From Ignavibacteria bacterium (GTDB lineage: Bacteria; Bacteroidota; Ignavibacteria; Kapaibacteriales; UBA4661), in the NCBI GenBank assembly GCA_014654705.1, contig JACVZY010000020.1, positions 1-64,000 of the forward strand: a DNA stretch of 64,000 nt. The letters are read 5' to 3'. The position numbers were made by a program, and so were the translations under genes. The notes under the pieces were generated by a model. That model was given only the letters and a program-made list of their open reading frames with translations. It made no database searches and had not been told where the DNA came from. Positions 63,878 through 64,000 of this stretch are shown one piece after another (within the stretch, counting starts at the first letter, position 1; each line of letters starts with the position of its first letter).

Positions 63878-64000
63878 TTACGAGCCAAGACTGGCAATGT
63901 ACTCCAGTACACGCTTTTTCATGGCTTCTTCAACTTCGACGTGCGCCGTGCCTTTTATCATTTCTTCAAGTTGCGGGCAGTACGACGCATAACCTGTTTC
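63878..64000 (-). CDS. 3' end of a small HicB-like protein gene (partial)
   Basis: The gene runs off the right edge of the window; 40 codons plus stop are seen. The segment ETGYASYCPQLEEM resembles the HicB/UPF0150 signature GYxAYCPxL, followed by an acidic helix ending VLEYIASLGS. HicB-fold proteins are often antitoxins, but a HicA gene would lie outside and there is none inside the window. The assignment is tentative. Confidence 0.45.
   Translation of the reverse strand, partial: ETGYASYCPQLEEMIKGTAHVEVEEAMKKRVLEYIASLGS

Overview
The window looks like chromosomal backbone from a member of the FCB group (Bacteroidota, Chlorobiota, Kapabacteria or Ignavibacteria). It is not a plasmid, phage or island. 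Three observations support this. (1) A PorX-type response regulator with a PglZ-like output domain is present; this family is typical of Bacteroidota and relatives. (2) Four intergenic sites match the Bacteroidota housekeeping promoter TTG-N19-21-TAnnTTTG (before mraY, queA, a tRNA-Arg gene and the SRP RNA gene); the queA copy has one mismatch. (3) Several sensors use the large Reg_prop propeller plus Y_Y_Y architecture. The phylum is an inference; no rRNA gene is present to settle it. I saw no transposase, integrase, phage gene or CRISPR array.

Layout. 0-4.2 kb: a minus-strand run nadK, FAD oxidoreductase, thioesterase, MFS transporter. 4.3-8.9 kb: an exported M24 peptidase, hibernation factor, porX, tsaE. 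9-16 kb: O-antigen ligase-like membrane protein, a small TPR protein, a Nudix hydrolase, parA-parB, acpS, arginase. 16.3-25.4 kb: a propeller histidine kinase, a receiver-kinase hybrid, a DnaQ-GIY-YIG nuclease fusion, a lipoprotein and a two-domain OmpA-like protein. 25.8-33.9 kb: rpsA, mraY, dxs, a Cys/Met PLP enzyme, and cry-DASH following a carotenoid hydratase-like gene. 34.8-42.3 kb: alcohol dehydrogenase, LptF/G permease, queA, an orphan sugar-type ABC ATPase, a 7TMR-DISM kinase and an AT-rich unknown membrane gene. 42.4-49.6 kb: tyrS, a lone receiver, an exported esterase, a thioredoxin-TPR protein, divergent tRNA-Arg and SRP RNA genes, and RNase E/G. 49.8-64 kb: a DUF6174-like lipoprotein, acyl-CoA carboxylase beta subunit, serine hydrolase, serS, dnaA with a probable origin upstream, a propeller adenylate cyclase diverging from a triple-receiver pseudo-cyclase, a TPR lipoprotein-like gene and the 3' end of a HicB-like gene.

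Two themes stand out. The first is signalling: seven sensory or regulatory proteins include two giant propeller receptors with the same sensor but different outputs (histidine kinase and adenylate cyclase), two kinases with closely similar catalytic ends, and a cyclase-like protein lacking several catalytic residues next to an intact cyclase. The second is replication and segregation: dnaA with a cluster of three DnaA-box-like sites lies about 41 kb from parAB, so the window probably spans the origin region. The rest is housekeeping with short intergenic gaps, many closed by clear hairpin terminators.
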